A stretch of DNA of 64,000 bases, taken from NCBI GenBank assembly GCA_034509425.1, contig JAVTVJ010000574.1, positions 558,001 to 622,000 of the forward strand. The letters run 5' to 3'. A program made the position numbers and the translations under genes. Origin of the DNA: Eopsaltria australis (lineage: Eukaryota > Chordata > Aves > Passeriformes > Petroicidae). Shown here in pieces: positions 63,601 through 64,000 of the stretch. Under the pieces are notes generated by a model. It was not told the DNA's origin and did no database searches. It saw only the letters and a list, made by a program, of their open reading frames with translations. How positions within the stretch are numbered: the first letter of the stretch is position 1; every line of letters begins with the position of its first letter.

Positions 63601-64000
63601 CTCAAAATGATCCTCAAAGGTGCAGGGTGCACCTGATGTGTACTGGCAAAACTGATGAGGGAGGTAAGAGGAGAAGCACTAATGGTAGATGATGAAAGGA
63701 CATCAGAAGTGTTCCTCCTCCCCGTTATGATTAATTAATATAACTAATATATATTAATATAGATCAATATAATTTCCTGCCGATTTAGATGACTGAAGGT
63801 CTGTAGAGCTTTTGGGGCTCACTTTGGAGACCTTCAAAGAAGAACAACCATGAGATCAAACTGTGGCATTTGAAGAGCAAAGGAACCAGCAAAAGCATGA
63901 GGTGTTAATACAACAAAGCTCAGGAGTCACTTGGAAACACAGGCTGAGAATGAGAACTATTCCAAGGACTAGAGAAAATATTATTTAATCTAATTTGTAC
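60635..64000. other. single-copy stretch to the window end
   Basis: A GC-rich patch at 60930-61380 is open on both strands (227 and 182 codons) without a recognisable product. The rest is AT-rich, with a TA-rich run at 63727-63770. No gene or repeat family is supported. Confidence 0.5.

Noticed and set aside
1..64000. tRNA, snRNA, rRNA or microRNA genes
   Set aside because: I searched by eye for tRNA T-arm motifs and common snRNA starts and saw none. Hairpin microRNAs cannot be excluded without folding.

Overview
This window looks like avian nuclear DNA, probably from a songbird, and it contains no gene I can confirm. Three stretches match the CR1 (chicken repeat 1) LINE family, and one stretch of about 380 bp has the parts of an endogenous-retrovirus LTR. 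The rest is mostly CpG-poor, AT-leaning single-copy sequence with short GC-richer islands and an unusual number of minisatellites. There are no operons, ribosome binding sites, rRNAs, tRNAs or CRISPR arrays. Most long open frames are repeat translations or chance frames in GC-rich patches.

Layout. Bases 1-4900: single-copy sequence with a 41-bp tandem array at 884-1088. Bases 4930-6160: the most structured part, a CpG-rich patch holding nine perfect GGGGCT units, a 72/80-bp array, a ten-unit mosaic minisatellite and a 67-bp duplication. Bases 6160-19300: mostly unremarkable, with an exon-like 150-nt interval on the minus strand near 13.0 kb and a SOX-type inverted repeat near 12.27 kb. Bases 19332-19557: an AAAC-rich array. 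Bases 21035-21284: a 50-bp array. Bases 22-39.8 kb: single-copy, with several short minus-strand exon-like intervals. Bases 39.82-40.09 kb: a CpG-bearing, conserved-looking block beside a minus-oriented LTR (40314-40690). Bases 42057-42290: a 46/47-bp alternating array. Bases 44451-46468: a minus CR1 3' end, a possible second LTR and a plus CR1 tail. Bases 48909-49118: a 21-bp array. Bases 50063-50172: a GT-rich microsatellite. Bases about 53500-54450: a degenerate plus-strand CR1. Bases 56074-56224: a 52-bp triplet. Bases 60025-60102: a 39-bp duplication.

Reading of the whole. In 14 sixty-base lines that I counted by hand, mostly evenly spaced (840 bases), the plus strand has A 285, T 212, C 201, G 142, which is 58% A+C. 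A steady A+C excess is the mark expected if the minus strand is the sense strand of a long germline transcript, so I infer that the window lies in one or more introns of a large minus-strand gene, coding or non-coding. Several intervals with good minus-strand splice signals fit this idea, but none encodes a protein I recognise, and cryptic splice pairs are expected in 64 kb.
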